DNA from: Sphingomonas sp.
Lineage (GTDB): Bacteria; Pseudomonadota; Alphaproteobacteria; Sphingomonadales; Sphingomonadaceae
Direction: 5' to 3'
Length of the DNA stretch: 64,000 nucleotides
NCBI RefSeq assembly: GCF_030145815.1
Contig: NZ_JAIXHL010000006.1
Location: 62,001 to 126,000, forward strand
The position numbers and the translations under genes were made by a program. The notes under the pieces were generated by a model, which was given only the letters and a program-made list of their open reading frames with translations, did no database searches and was not told where the DNA came from. Positions 29,353 through 39,891 of the stretch are shown here, piece after piece (within the stretch, counting starts at the first letter, position 1; the number at the start of each line of letters is the position of its first letter).

Positions 29353-30351
29353 ATGACCGAAACCATCGCCCTGCTTGTCGGCGGCCTGGTCGCGCTGCTC
29401 CTGGGCGGCGAGCTGTTGGTGCGCGGTGCCGTCCGGCTCGCCGAGAAGGCAGGCGTGACCCCATTGATCGTCGGCTTGGTCATCGTCGGCTTCGGGACGT
29501 CGACGCCCGAACTCATGACCAGTGTCGAGGCCGCGCTGGCAGGGTCGCCGTCGATCGCATGGGGCAACATCGTCGGATCGAACATCGTCAACACGCTGGT
29601 CATTCTCGGCCTCGCGGCGCTGATCACGCCGGTCGTCCTGCGTGGCGGAAGTCTGCTGCGCGATACCGGCGTTTGTCTTGCCGCCACAGGGCTGCTCGTC
29701 GCGCTCGGCTGGTCCGGATGGCACGGCGCCTGGATCGGTGTTGCCATGCTGGCGGCGCTAATCGCGTACATTGCGCGCTGTTATCGCGACGAGCGCGTGG
29801 TGGTGCCCGAAGCGGTCCATACGGCAGCCTATGACCGTCAGCAGGCGCTGGAGATGACCGACCGCCAGCTGCACCGGACCGAAGGCGGCTGGTGGCGGGC
29901 GGTCGCCTTGCTCATCGTCGGACTGGCAATGCTGATGGCCGGTGCACGCTTCCTCGTCACCGGCGCGATCGACGTCGCCACGATCGCCGGACTGAGCGAA
30001 ACGATCATCGGGCTGACCATCGTGGCGATCGGCACCTCGCTACCCGAACTCGTCACATCGGTCGTTGCGGCGCGACGGGGCGAGGGCGAGATCGCCTTTG
30101 GCAACGTCGTCGGTTCCAACATCTACAATATTCTCGGCATCGGGGGCGCGACGATGCTGTTGAGCCCGGCTGGCGTGCCGCCCGACCTGTTTCCGCTCGA
30201 CCTGGGCGTCGCGCTTGCGACCGCGTTCATCATTCTGGTCGTCGCGATCGCATGGCGACGCTTCGGGCGCCTCGCCGGGGCGCTGCTGGTGACCGCCTAT
30301 GCGGCCTATGTCGCGACATTGCTGGCGATGCCTTCCCCGGTCGCGGTCTGA
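29353..30351 (+). CDS. Calcium/sodium antiporter, CaCA family (YrbG-like)
   Basis: Two alpha repeats: GFGTSTPELMTSVEAALAGSPSIAWGNIVGSNIVNT and IAIGTSLPELVTSVVAARRGEGEIAFGNVVGSNIYNI. Confidence 0.93.
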   Translation: MTETIALLVGGLVALLLGGELLVRGAVRLAEKAGVTPLIVGLVIVGFGTSTPELMTSVEAALAGSPSIAWGNIVGSNIVNTLVILGLAALITPVVLRGGSLLRDTGVCLAATGLLVALGWSGWHGAWIGVAMLAALIAYIARCYRDERVVVPEAVHTAAYDRQQALEMTDRQLHRTEGGWWRAVALLIVGLAMLMAGARFLVTGAIDVATIAGLSETIIGLTIVAIGTSLPELVTSVVAARRGEGEIAFGNVVGSNIYNILGIGGATMLLSPAGVPPDLFPLDLGVALATAFIILVVAIAWRRFGRLAGALLVTAYAAYVATLLAMPSPVAV

Positions 30352-30372
30352 CCTGCCCACCCTCATTCGGAC

Positions 30373-31044
30373 ATGGAGTTACGCGTGCCACGATTTATTG
30401 CCTTCCTTGTCGCCGGTGCGATCGCCGCACTCCCCGCGCCCGCGCTGGCGCAGAATGATGACGGGTTCGAGTTCTGGCTCAATCCGTCGGTCAGCGTCGA
30501 CCTTGACGACAATACCGGCCTGGAGATCGAAACGGCGCAGCGATTGCGCGACGCCGGGGACGGTCGCGTCGACACCTATTTCGGCCGGCTGTGGCTCAAT
30601 CAGAAGGTGGCCGGCAACGTCACGTTGAGCGCCGCGTTCGAACGCCGCATCAACGACGGTGGGCGAGATGAAACCCGGCTGATCCAGCAGCTATCGACCA
30701 GCCATGGCATTCTGCGCACCCGCCTGAGGGTCGAGCAGCGCTTCGTCGATAATGCCGACCGGATGGGCTTGCGGCTCCGTCCACGGCTGGGCGTGTCCGT
30801 GCCTTTGGACGACGCCGCAAAATGGGCATTGAAGAGCGACGCGGAGCTGTTTGTCACACTGCGGAGCACGAGCATTGATGGAGACGAAGGGGTGACCGGA
30901 CTCCGGTCGCAGTTGGGCGTTGCCTATCGCATTAGCGATCGCCTGTCGGTCAGCGCGGCCTATCTGCGCCAGCAGGATTTCGAGAAGGGGGGCACCGACA
31001 CGGTCGGCCACGCCCCACTGATCGGTCTCGAATTTTCCTTCTAA
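30373..31044 (+). CDS. DUF2490 domain-containing protein
   Basis: Signal peptide; FWLNPSVSVDL...RLWLNQKVAGNVTLSAAFERR...RTRLRVEQRFVDNADRMGLRLRPRL. Confidence 0.75.
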   Translation: MELRVPRFIAFLVAGAIAALPAPALAQNDDGFEFWLNPSVSVDLDDNTGLEIETAQRLRDAGDGRVDTYFGRLWLNQKVAGNVTLSAAFERRINDGGRDETRLIQQLSTSHGILRTRLRVEQRFVDNADRMGLRLRPRLGVSVPLDDAAKWALKSDAELFVTLRSTSIDGDEGVTGLRSQLGVAYRISDRLSVSAAYLRQQDFEKGGTDTVGHAPLIGLEFSF

Positions 31045-31245
31045 AGCCGACCGCAAAGCTCGCTGGGCGCGAGCGACCATGGTTGGCGTCTATGAGCCGT
31101 CCGTCGGATTGCGGCCCATGAGCCGAAACATGCGAGACATCTCGCCGAAACCAAATTTCAGCCAGAATGAAAATGGGACCGACAGTGGGACCGAAATCTC
31201 TGCGAAAGATATTTCCCCGCAATATCAGTCGCTTAATGTGGAAAT

Positions 31246-31335
31246 TGGCGGAAGGGGTGGGATTCGAACCCACGGTAGGCTTGCACCTACGGCGGTTTTC
31301 AAGACCGCTGCCTTAAACCACTCGGCCACCCTTCC
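31246..31335 (-). tRNA. tRNA-Ser (anticodon TGA)
   Basis: Minus strand ggaaggg...cccttcc acceptor, loop ctTGAaa, long variable arm, encoded CCA. Confidence 0.93.
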
Positions 31336-31440
31336 GCGCGGCTTGCGCCTTAGGCTGTTCGGCGTGTTTTCCGCAAGAGGGCGCAAATTCCGCTGCCAAG
31401 GGGGTTCATGCCCGCCGCGCCCTGTGGCAGAGAATGGCCC

Positions 31441-32490
31441 ATGCGGAATTTCACAGGCCATGTACGGCGCTTCATCTTGGTCGGAACGGCGGTTCTGGCG
31501 CTCGGCGTCGGCGGCGCGCCTGCGGTGGCGCAGGATGAGGCGGGGTTTCAGGCCTATATCAACGGCCCGCTGCGCGAACAGGCGCTGCGCGAGGGCGTGA
31601 GCGCGCGGACGCTCGATGCGGTGCTGCCTTCGCTGACCTATAATCCGCGCGTGGTCGAACTCGACCGCGACCAGCCGGGTGGCACCTCGACCGGCCCGAT
31701 CCCCAATTTCGCGCCGTACAAGGCGCGCCATGTCGACGCCGCGCGGATCAATCGCGGGCGCGAAACCTATCGCCGCCTGCGATCGAAGCTGGAGCGGGTC
31801 GAGCGCGAGACCGGCGTTCCCGAATCGATCATGGTCGCGATCTTCGGCCATGAGACCAATTACGGCGCCTATACTGGCGGGTTCGACCTTCCGCCCAGCC
31901 TCGCCACGCTCGCCTATGAAGGGCGCCGCCGCAACCTGTTCGCGGGCGAGTTCATCGCGACGATGAAGATGGTCAATCGCGGCGTCCCGCGCGAACAGCT
32001 CAAGGGCAGTTGGGCCGGCGCGTTCGGTTATCCGCAGTTCCTCCCGTCGGTTTATCTGCGTCTGGCCCGCGACGGTGACGGCGACGGAGTCGCGAACATC
32101 TGGTCGAACGAGGCGGATACGCTGGCGTCGATTGCCAATTACTTCGTCGCGGCGGGCTGGCGCCCAGGCCAGCCCTGGGGCGTCGCGGTCAATGTGCCCG
32201 CTAGCCTTGATCGCGCGTCGCTGGTCAACCGCACCGTCCCGACGCGCTGCACGCGGGTGTTCGAGCGGCATTCGCAATGGCGCAGCATGGCCGAATGGCG
32301 CGCGCTCGGCATCGTGCCGCAATCGGGCAGCTGGCCGGCCGACCATATTCAGGCGACGCTGCTGGAGCCGGACGGGCCGGGCAAGACCGCCTATCTGCTC
32401 ACCGGCAATTACCGCGTGATCCTCGATTATAATTGCTCGAATTTCTATGCGCTTTCGGTGGGGCTGCTGGCCGATGAAGTCGAACATTAG
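31441..32490 (+). CDS. Lytic murein transglycosylase (MltB family)
   Basis: GVPESIMVAIFGHETNYGAYTGGFDLPPSLATLAYEGRR...GSWAGAFGYPQFLPSVYL. Confidence 0.92.
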   Translation: MRNFTGHVRRFILVGTAVLALGVGGAPAVAQDEAGFQAYINGPLREQALREGVSARTLDAVLPSLTYNPRVVELDRDQPGGTSTGPIPNFAPYKARHVDAARINRGRETYRRLRSKLERVERETGVPESIMVAIFGHETNYGAYTGGFDLPPSLATLAYEGRRRNLFAGEFIATMKMVNRGVPREQLKGSWAGAFGYPQFLPSVYLRLARDGDGDGVANIWSNEADTLASIANYFVAAGWRPGQPWGVAVNVPASLDRASLVNRTVPTRCTRVFERHSQWRSMAEWRALGIVPQSGSWPADHIQATLLEPDGPGKTAYLLTGNYRVILDYNCSNFYALSVGLLADEVEH

Positions 32491-33316
32491 GGTCATCGCC
32501 ATGGCCGCGTTGCTTGGCGGGTGCGGATTTGGCGGGGGCGATGATCTGGAGGAACTGCCGCCGGCACCCGCCGCGCCGCAGGTTGAGGCTCCGGCTGGCC
32601 CCGGCGCAGGCTATGGCGCGCCCGAAGGTAGCCCCGCGACCGGCGAGGGCCCGCAAGGCAGCTCGCGCCTGCGCCCCGGCGAGGAACGCTATGACCGCGT
32701 CGGCTATGCCGGCTATGCGGGCGCAGGGGAGGGCGTGTTCGCGCTCAGCGGTGTACTGCCGCAGGGCAGCCATGCCGAGGTGACAGCGCTCGACAGCGGC
32801 AAGACGATCCTGATCCTGATCCGTGGGCAGGGGAATGGCCTCATCGAGCTGTCGGGCGGGGCGGCGCGTCAGCTGGGCGTCAGCGGCAATCCGCCCGTCC
32901 GCGTCCGCCGCGTTACCGTGACCGGTCAGGATGCGACCCTGCTCGCCGCCGGCCAGGCTGCGCCGATGCGCGCCGATGCCCCGCCAGCGTTGCTTGCGGG
33001 ATTGCGCCGCCGCCTTGGCGATACCCCGCGCGAACCCCTCGCAACCCCGGCGGAACGCCCGACTCGCCCGGCGACACGCCCAACCCCGCGCCCCACACAG
33101 GCCGCAACGCGCGGCCTGTTCGTGCAGGTCGCCGCACTCTCCAGCGCTGCCCGCGCCCGCGCGCTCGCCGATGAACTGGGCGGCATTGTCCGACCCGGTG
33201 GCGGCGTCTACCGCGTGCAGATCGGCCCCTATTCCAACACCAGCGCTGCCGAACGCGCGCGTGCGGATGTCGCGCGGCGCGGTTATGGCGATGCGCGTAT
33301 CGTCTCGATTCCCTGA
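32474..33316 (+). CDS. SPOR domain lipoprotein, RlpA-like
   Basis: Lipobox ALLGGC; C-terminal SPOR GLFVQVAALSSAARARALADELGG...VYRVQIGPYSN. Confidence 0.8.
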   Translation: MKSNIRVIAMAALLGGCGFGGGDDLEELPPAPAAPQVEAPAGPGAGYGAPEGSPATGEGPQGSSRLRPGEERYDRVGYAGYAGAGEGVFALSGVLPQGSHAEVTALDSGKTILILIRGQGNGLIELSGGAARQLGVSGNPPVRVRRVTVTGQDATLLAAGQAAPMRADAPPALLAGLRRRLGDTPREPLATPAERPTRPATRPTPRPTQAATRGLFVQVAALSSAARARALADELGGIVRPGGGVYRVQIGPYSNTSAAERARADVARRGYGDARIVSIP

Positions 33317-33346
33317 ACCCTCAAACCTGCGGACCCCATGATCCCC

Positions 33347-34513
33347 ATGAAGAAGCTGATCCTCGCCGCCACTGCCGTCTCCCTCGCGCTCGCGCCCGCC
33401 ACGGCGCAGACGCCCCCGTTCGAGACGGCCGCCCCGGTTGCCTATCTTGAGGATCTGTCGTCGGGCGCGGTGCTCTATGCCAAGGACGCCGACCGCCCGA
33501 TGCCGCCGGCGTCGATGGCCAAGATGATGACCGCCTATGTCGCGTTCGACCTGATCAAGCAGGGCAAGCTCAAACTGTCCGACATGGCCGATGTCCGTCC
33601 GGAGACATGGCGTAAATGGCATGGCCCTTCAGCGGGTTCGACCATGTTCCTGTCGCCGGGTTCGAAGGTCAGCGTCGAAAACCTGCTCAACGGTATCGTC
33701 GTGGTGTCGGGCAATGACGCCTGCGTCGTGCTCGCCGAGCATATCGCCGGGACCGAAGAAGCCTTCGTCAATCTGATGAACCAGAAGGCCAGGGAGATCG
33801 GCCTCAACGCCAGCCGTTTCGGCACCTCGAACGGCTGGCCCGATGAGGGCCGCACCGTGGTGACCGCCCGCGACCTGGCAAAGCTCGCCAAGCTGACGAT
33901 CACCAACCACGCCGATCTCTACAAGCGCTTCTATTCCAAGGAGAGCTTCACCTACGGCACCACGCTGGGCGGTGCGCCGATCACGCAGGCAAACCGCGAC
34001 CCGCTACTGGGTCGCGTGCGCGGGGCGGATGGCCTGAAGACCGGCCATACCGAAGAGGCCGGTTACGGCTTCACCGGTTCGGCCGAGCAGAATGGCCGCC
34101 GTCTCGTCATGGTCGTTGCCGGGCTGAACAGTTTCAATGCGCGGATCGAGGAATCGGTCAAGTTCATGGACTGGGGCTTCCGCGCCTGGTCCTCGCGCAA
34201 GCTGGTGAGCAAGGGTCGCACGGTCGAGCAGGCCGATGTCCAGCTGGGCGATGCGTCGCAGGTCGGCCTCGTTGCCCCGCGCGATCTCGCCATCGCGATC
34301 CCGTCGGGAGCCAACCCCAATTTGCGCGCGACCGTGGTCTATCAGGGGCCGATCAAGGCGCCGATCAAGGCGGGCCAGCATATCGCCGACCTCGTCGTCA
34401 CTTCGCCGGGCTTGCCCGAACAGCGCCTGCCGCTGGTCGCCGCCGCCGATGTCGGTGAGGCCGGCTTCTTCGGCCGCATCTGGGCCGGCCTGCTGTCGCT
34501 GTTCGGCGCGTGA
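33347..34513 (+). CDS. D-alanyl-D-alanine carboxypeptidase (PBP5/6 family)
   Basis: PPASMAKMMTAYVAF (SxxK), SGNDACVVLAEH (SGN), DGLKTGHTEEAGYGFTGSA (KTG). Confidence 0.93.
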   Translation: MKKLILAATAVSLALAPATAQTPPFETAAPVAYLEDLSSGAVLYAKDADRPMPPASMAKMMTAYVAFDLIKQGKLKLSDMADVRPETWRKWHGPSAGSTMFLSPGSKVSVENLLNGIVVVSGNDACVVLAEHIAGTEEAFVNLMNQKAREIGLNASRFGTSNGWPDEGRTVVTARDLAKLAKLTITNHADLYKRFYSKESFTYGTTLGGAPITQANRDPLLGRVRGADGLKTGHTEEAGYGFTGSAEQNGRRLVMVVAGLNSFNARIEESVKFMDWGFRAWSSRKLVSKGRTVEQADVQLGDASQVGLVAPRDLAIAIPSGANPNLRATVVYQGPIKAPIKAGQHIADLVVTSPGLPEQRLPLVAAADVGEAGFFGRIWAGLLSLFGA

Positions 34514-35133
34514 GGGGCGTCTTCCTCAGCCTCGAAGGCGGGGAGGGCGCGGGCAAGTCGACCCAGGCCAAGCGGCTCGCCGCCGCGCTTGAGGCGCGCG
34601 GCATCCATGTCGTGCTCACCCGCGAACCCGGCGGGACCGAGGGGGCAGAGGCGATCCGCGGCCTGTTGATGCAGGGCGCGGTCACCCGTTGGAGCGCACA
34701 CACCGAAACTCTGCTGTTCGCCGCCGCGCGCGCCGACCATGTCGAAAAGCTGATCCGCCCGGCGGTCGAGGCGGGCAGCTGGGTCGTGTGCGATCGTTAT
34801 GTCGATTCCACCCGCGCTTATCAGGGCGCGCAGGACATCGACGACGCCGCGATCCTGGCGCTGCACGGCTTCGGGTCGCGCGGGCTGTTGCCTGACCGCA
34901 CGCTTGTGCTCGACCTGCCCGATGGCGCGGGCCATGCCCGATCGCTGGAGCGCGACGGCGGGGCCGCCGACCGCTTCGGCGCGCGCGGGCCGGACTTCCA
35001 CGCCGCCGTCGCCGCACAGTTCCGCCGCATCGCCGCGGCCGAGCCGGATCGGGTGCGGCTGGTCGATGCCTCGGGCAGCATGGATGACGTCACGGCGTCA
35101 CTGATGGACGCGCTGGCCGACCTGCTACCATGA
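34510..35133 (+). CDS. tmk: dTMP kinase
   Basis: FLSLEGGEGAGKSTQAKRLA...LTREPGGTEGAEAIR...DRYVDSTRAYQG. Confidence 0.95.
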   Translation: MRGVFLSLEGGEGAGKSTQAKRLAAALEARGIHVVLTREPGGTEGAEAIRGLLMQGAVTRWSAHTETLLFAAARADHVEKLIRPAVEAGSWVVCDRYVDSTRAYQGAQDIDDAAILALHGFGSRGLLPDRTLVLDLPDGAGHARSLERDGGAADRFGARGPDFHAAVAAQFRRIAAAEPDRVRLVDASGSMDDVTASLMDALADLLP

Positions 35134-36113
35134 CGTCAACCGGCCCCAATGCCGCGGCAAAGGCCGCGTTTCGCGCCGCCATGTCGAGCGGGCAGCTGCA
35201 TCACGCTTGGCTCATCGCGGGTGCCGAAGGGCTGGGCAAAGCGACCTTCGCCCGCGCCGCCGCCGCGCGGCTGCTGGCTGAGGGGGCGGGGCAGATTGCG
35301 CCCTCGGACGGCTTCGACCTTCCCGAAGACAACCCGACCCGCAAGCTGATCGAGTCCGGCGCGCACCCCGATTATCGCGCGCTGGTGCGCCTGCCCAAGG
35401 ACCCCGACAAGCCCGGCGAGAATATCGCGCGGTCGATCAACATCGCCCAGATCCGTGCGCTGAACCCGATGTTCGCGACCAAGCCGAGCATGTCGAGCCG
35501 CCGCGTCATCGTGATCGACGCGATTGACGATGTCGAACGCCCGGGGGCCGCCAACGCGCTGCTCAAGAATCTCGAAGAGCCACCTGCGGGAACGATCTTC
35601 CTCCTGGTCAGCCATTCGCCGGGACGGCTCCTCCCGACGATCCGCTCGCGCTGCCGCGTGCTCCGCTTCGACCCGCTGCCCGACAGCGAAGTTGCCGCCG
35701 CCGTTCGCGCAGCGCTGCCCGAGGCAAGCGCGGCGGAGGTTGAAGCGCTGGTCCGCGCGGGGCAGGGGTCGCCCGGTCGTGCACTCAGCTTCGCCGGGCT
35801 CGACCTCGCTTCGATCGACAGCGAAATGGCGGCGATCGCGGCGCGCGGCGACCCCGACAACGCCATCCGCGCCCGCCTCGCCCGCACGCTCGGGTCCAAG
35901 GCGGCACAGCCTCGCTACGAAGCCTTCCTCGCCCGCGTCCCCGCCTTCGCGCTCGCCGAAGCACGTGGACGGCATGGCGCAGCGCTGGCAGAGGCAATTG
36001 CGGTGTATGAAGCCGCGTCGCAACTCGGCCCGGTGGCGCTCGCACAGTCGCTTGATGCGCAGGCGACGGTGTTCGAAATGGGCGGCATTCTCGCGCGTCT
36101 GGCGAAGCGCTGA
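35130..36113 (+). CDS. holB: DNA polymerase III delta' subunit
   Basis: LHHAWLIAGAEGLGKATFARAAA...ARSINIAQIRAL...NALLKNLEEPPAGTIFLLVSHSPGRLLPTIRSRC. Confidence 0.92.
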   Translation: MTSTGPNAAAKAAFRAAMSSGQLHHAWLIAGAEGLGKATFARAAAARLLAEGAGQIAPSDGFDLPEDNPTRKLIESGAHPDYRALVRLPKDPDKPGENIARSINIAQIRALNPMFATKPSMSSRRVIVIDAIDDVERPGAANALLKNLEEPPAGTIFLLVSHSPGRLLPTIRSRCRVLRFDPLPDSEVAAAVRAALPEASAAEVEALVRAGQGSPGRALSFAGLDLASIDSEMAAIAARGDPDNAIRARLARTLGSKAAQPRYEAFLARVPAFALAEARGRHGAALAEAIAVYEAASQLGPVALAQSLDAQATVFEMGGILARLAKR

Positions 36114-36152
36114 CTGCTTTCGCCGCAACGCAGAAGCCGCTAGAGCGCCCCC

Positions 36153-37709
36153 ATGTCCGAACCTTACTACATCACCACCGCGATCCACTACCCCAATGGC
36201 AAGCCGCATATCGGCCACGCCTATGAGATGATCGCCGCCGACGCGATTGCGCGGTTCCAGCGTCAGGCCGGGCGCGACGTGCGCTTTCAGACCGGCACCG
36301 ACGAACATGGCCTGAAGATCGCCCAGACCGCACGCGCGCGCGACCTCACGCCGCGTCAACTCGCGGACGAAATGTCAGCCTATTTCAGCGACATGGCGCG
36401 CGATCTGAATATTTCATATGATCGCTTCATCCGCACCGTCGATCCCGATCACTATGCCGCGAGCCAAGCCATCTGGGCCGCGATGGAGGCCAAGGGCGAC
36501 CTGTATCTCGATCGCTACGAGGGCTGGTATTCGGTCCGGGACGAAGCCTTTTACGAAGAGAAGGAGCTGACCGAAGGGGAGGGCGGCGTCAAGCTGTCGC
36601 CGCAGGGGACGCCCGTCGAATGGACCGCCGAGGAAACCTGGTTCTTCCGCCTGTCCAAATATCAGCAGCCGTTGCTCGACCTCTACGCCGCCAATCCCGA
36701 CTTCATCCGCCCCGAGCGCTCGCGCAACGAGGTCGTCAAGTTCGTCGAGGGCGGGCTGGTCGACCTGTCGGTATCGCGCACCAGCTTCGACTGGGGCGTG
36801 CCGGTGCCGAACTCGCCCGGCCATGTCATGTATGTCTGGGTCGACGCGCTGACCAACTATCTTACCGGCACCGGCTATCCCGATGCTGGGAGCGATCTGG
36901 CGCGCTACTGGCCGGCGAACCTGCACCTGATCGGCAAGGACATCACGCGCTTCCACGCGGTCTACTGGCCCGCCTTCCTGATGTCGGCCGATCTGCCGCT
37001 GCCCCAACAGGTTTTCGCGCACGGCTTCATCCTCAACCGGGGTGAGAAGATGTCGAAATCGACCGGCAATGTCGCCGATCCGATGGAGCTGACGCGGCTC
37101 TATGGCGTCGACGCGTTGCGCTATTTCCTGTTGCGCGAGGTGGCCTTCGGCAATGACGGCAGCTTCAGCGATGAGGCGATCGTGACCCGCGCGAATGCCG
37201 ATCTGGCGAACAGCTTCGGCAATCTCGCCCAGCGGACGCTGTCGTTCATCGCCAAGAACCTCGAAGGCGCGCTGCCTGAATCGGGCCGTAGCGATCCCGC
37301 CGATGCCGAATTGCTCACGACGATCGACGAGGCCGGCCGCGAGTTCCGCACCGCCTTCGACAGCCTCGCGCTCAACCAGGGGCTGGAGGCGTGGATGCGC
37401 GCGGTGTTCGCCTGCAACCAGTATATCGACGTCCAGGCCCCTTGGACGCTGCGCAAGACCGATCCGGAACGGATGCACGCTGTGCTCGGCACGCTGGTCC
37501 GCGCGATCCGCGATCTGGCGATCCTGGTCCTGCCGGTAATCCCCGAAAGCGCCGGCAAGATCCTCGACCAGCTCGGGCAAAGCGCACGCGACCATGCGGC
37601 GCTCGACAACAAGGGCTGGTATGAAGACGCCGTGGCGTCAGGCTTCCGCCTCGATCCGCCGACCGGCGTATTCCCGCGCCTCGTGCTGGCGGAGGAACCC
37701 ACCGCATGA
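36153..37709 (+). CDS. metG: Methionyl-tRNA synthetase
   Basis: YYITTAIHYPNGKPHIGHAYE...FQTGTDEHGLKI...RGEKMSKSTGN. Confidence 0.97.
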   Translation: MSEPYYITTAIHYPNGKPHIGHAYEMIAADAIARFQRQAGRDVRFQTGTDEHGLKIAQTARARDLTPRQLADEMSAYFSDMARDLNISYDRFIRTVDPDHYAASQAIWAAMEAKGDLYLDRYEGWYSVRDEAFYEEKELTEGEGGVKLSPQGTPVEWTAEETWFFRLSKYQQPLLDLYAANPDFIRPERSRNEVVKFVEGGLVDLSVSRTSFDWGVPVPNSPGHVMYVWVDALTNYLTGTGYPDAGSDLARYWPANLHLIGKDITRFHAVYWPAFLMSADLPLPQQVFAHGFILNRGEKMSKSTGNVADPMELTRLYGVDALRYFLLREVAFGNDGSFSDEAIVTRANADLANSFGNLAQRTLSFIAKNLEGALPESGRSDPADAELLTTIDEAGREFRTAFDSLALNQGLEAWMRAVFACNQYIDVQAPWTLRKTDPERMHAVLGTLVRAIRDLAILVLPVIPESAGKILDQLGQSARDHAALDNKGWYEDAVASGFRLDPPTGVFPRLVLAEEPTA

Positions 37710-38491
37710 AGCTCGCCGACAGCCATTGCCACCTCAACTATAAGGGACTGGCCGAGCAGCAGCCCGAAGTGCTCGCCCGCGCCCGTGACAGCGGCGTCGT
37801 GGCAATGCTCAACATCGCGACGCGCGAGCGCGAATGGGATGAGGTGCTGGCCACCGCCGAGCGTGAAGCCGACGTCTGGGCCACCGTCGGCATCCACCCG
37901 CATGAGGCGGACGAGCACCCGCATATTGATACCGCCAAGCTGCTCGCCCGCGCCACGCACCCGCGCGTCGTCGGCATCGGTGAGACCGGGCTCGACTATT
38001 ATTACGACCATAGCGACCGCGCCCAGCAGCAGACCAGCTTCCGTGCGCACATCGCCGCGAGCCGCGAAACCGGCCTGCCACTGATCGTTCACACTCGCGA
38101 TGCCGAGGCGGACACAGCCGCGATCCTGGCCGAGGAAATGGGGAAGGGCGCCTATCCCGGCGTCATCCACTGCTTCACAGCGAGTGGAGAATTCGCCGAC
38201 AAGGCACTGGAATTGGGCTTTTATATCTCCATATCGGGGATCGTGACGTTCAAGAACGCCCGTGACCTTCAGGAAACCGCCGCGCGCCTCCCGCTCGATC
38301 GGCTGCTGATCGAAACCGACGCCCCGTTCCTCTCCCCCGTCCCGCACCGCGGCAAGACCGGCGAGCCGGCCTTCGTCGCCGACACGTGCCGCTTTCTCGC
38401 CCAGCTGCGCGGCATGGATGCCGAGGAGCTAGCCGAGTCGACCCGCGAAAACTTCCATCGGCTGTTCGCAAAGACCGCAGCGGCCCCGTGA
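37706..38491 (+). CDS. TatD family hydrolase
   Basis: LADSHCHLNY...VGIGETGLDYYYDHSD...LIVHTRDAE...HCFTASGEFA...LIETDAPFLSPVPHRGK. Confidence 0.94.
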   Translation: MKLADSHCHLNYKGLAEQQPEVLARARDSGVVAMLNIATREREWDEVLATAEREADVWATVGIHPHEADEHPHIDTAKLLARATHPRVVGIGETGLDYYYDHSDRAQQQTSFRAHIAASRETGLPLIVHTRDAEADTAAILAEEMGKGAYPGVIHCFTASGEFADKALELGFYISISGIVTFKNARDLQETAARLPLDRLLIETDAPFLSPVPHRGKTGEPAFVADTCRFLAQLRGMDAEELAESTRENFHRLFAKTAAAP

Positions 38492-39252
38492 AGGTCCGCA
38501 TCCTCGGCTCAGGCACGTCTTCGGGCGTCCCCCGCATCGGCAACGACTGGGGCAGCTGCGACCCGACCGATCCGCGCAATCGTCGCACCCGCGCGTCGAT
38601 CCTGGTCGAGGCGGGAGCGACCCGGATTCTGGTCGATACCAGCCCCGACCTGCGCGAACAGCTGATCGCCGCCGATGTCGCAGATCTCGACGCGGTGATC
38701 TGGACCCACGACCATGCCGATCACTGCCACGGCATCGACGATCTGCGCCAGCTGATGCACCTGCGCGGCGCTCCCGTGCGCGGCCTCGCCGACTGGAAGA
38801 CGCAGGAGCGGCTGCGCGAGCGCTTCCGCTACGTCTTCGAAGGGGGAGGGCCCTACCGCCCAACCGCCACGATCGAGCCGTTACGCGACGGCATGGTGAT
38901 CGGCGATATCGTCGTGCGCACCGTCGATCAGCCCCATGGCGGCATCACCAGCGCCGGCCTGCGCTTCGAATATGCTGGCAAGTCAGTCGGCTATGCAACT
39001 GATTTCAATATATTCACCGACGAAATGGCGTCACTTTATAGCGATCTCGACCTGTGGGTCGCCGACGCGTTACGCCGCGAGCCGCATCCGACCCATCCGC
39101 ATCTCGCGCAAACGCTAGCCTGGGCGCAGCAATGTCGTGCGCGCAGCACGGTTCTGGTGCACATGGATCACTCGATGGACTATATGACCCTGAAGGCCGA
39201 GCTGCCCGCCGGGGTCGAGCCGGGCCATGACGGCATGGAGTTGCGCGTTTGA
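38488..39252 (+). CDS. MBL-fold metallohydrolase (PhnP-like)
   Basis: GTG start; VRILGSGTSSGVPRIGNDWGSCDP...WTHDHADHCHGIDDLR. Confidence 0.9.
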   Translation: MKVRILGSGTSSGVPRIGNDWGSCDPTDPRNRRTRASILVEAGATRILVDTSPDLREQLIAADVADLDAVIWTHDHADHCHGIDDLRQLMHLRGAPVRGLADWKTQERLRERFRYVFEGGGPYRPTATIEPLRDGMVIGDIVVRTVDQPHGGITSAGLRFEYAGKSVGYATDFNIFTDEMASLYSDLDLWVADALRREPHPTHPHLAQTLAWAQQCRARSTVLVHMDHSMDYMTLKAELPAGVEPGHDGMELRV

Positions 39253-39869
39253 CCGAAATGCAGATCATCCAACTGGTCTCACTGGTCGGGTTCCTGGCCT
39301 TGGTGCTGGGCTCGCTCAGCGTGCGGAACATGCAATTCGGCTTCATCGTCAAGACGGTGATCGGCTGGGCGGCAATCGCTGCGCTGATCTATGTCGTCGT
39401 GATCAATAAGGATCGCATCGGCGACCAGCTGGAAGCGATCACGACCAGCGTCGGTCTGTCCGAACCGGCGCAGGTCACGTCGGGCGAAACCGTCCGCATC
39501 CGTTTGTCGCCCGACGGCCATTTCTGGGCGCGCGCAACGATCAACGGCATCGAACGTCGCATGCTGATCGATAGCGGCGCGACCGTCAGTGCGATCAGCG
39601 AAAGCACGGCGCAGGCTGCTGGTATCGAATATGTGCGCGGCCTGCCGGTGCAGGTGTCAACCGCCAACGGAACCGTGGATGCCCGCCGCGCGCAGGCGGA
39701 GCGGGTCGCGGTGGGATCGCTCGCGACAAAGGACCTGACCGTGTTCGTCGCGCCGAGTTTTGGGGATCTCGACGTGCTGGGGATGAATTTCCTGACCCGG
39801 CTCAAATCGTGGCGGGTGGAGGGGAACGTCCTGATCCTCGAGCCACATAGCGACGCCAATTTAACATAA
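39249..39869 (+). CDS. Retropepsin-like aspartic protease (TIGR02281 family)
   Basis: INGIERRMLIDSGATVSAISESTAQAAGI...DLDVLGMNFLTRLKSWRVEGNVLIL. Confidence 0.88.
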   Translation: MTEMQIIQLVSLVGFLALVLGSLSVRNMQFGFIVKTVIGWAAIAALIYVVVINKDRIGDQLEAITTSVGLSEPAQVTSGETVRIRLSPDGHFWARATINGIERRMLIDSGATVSAISESTAQAAGIEYVRGLPVQVSTANGTVDARRAQAERVAVGSLATKDLTVFVAPSFGDLDVLGMNFLTRLKSWRVEGNVLILEPHSDANLT

Positions 39870-39891
39870 TGTATATTATCGGACTTAAGCG

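Noticed and set aside
28309-29724. 471-aa minus-strand ORF over OmpW and antiporter genes
   Set aside because: Spans two well-supported plus-strand genes with signal peptide and CaCA repeats
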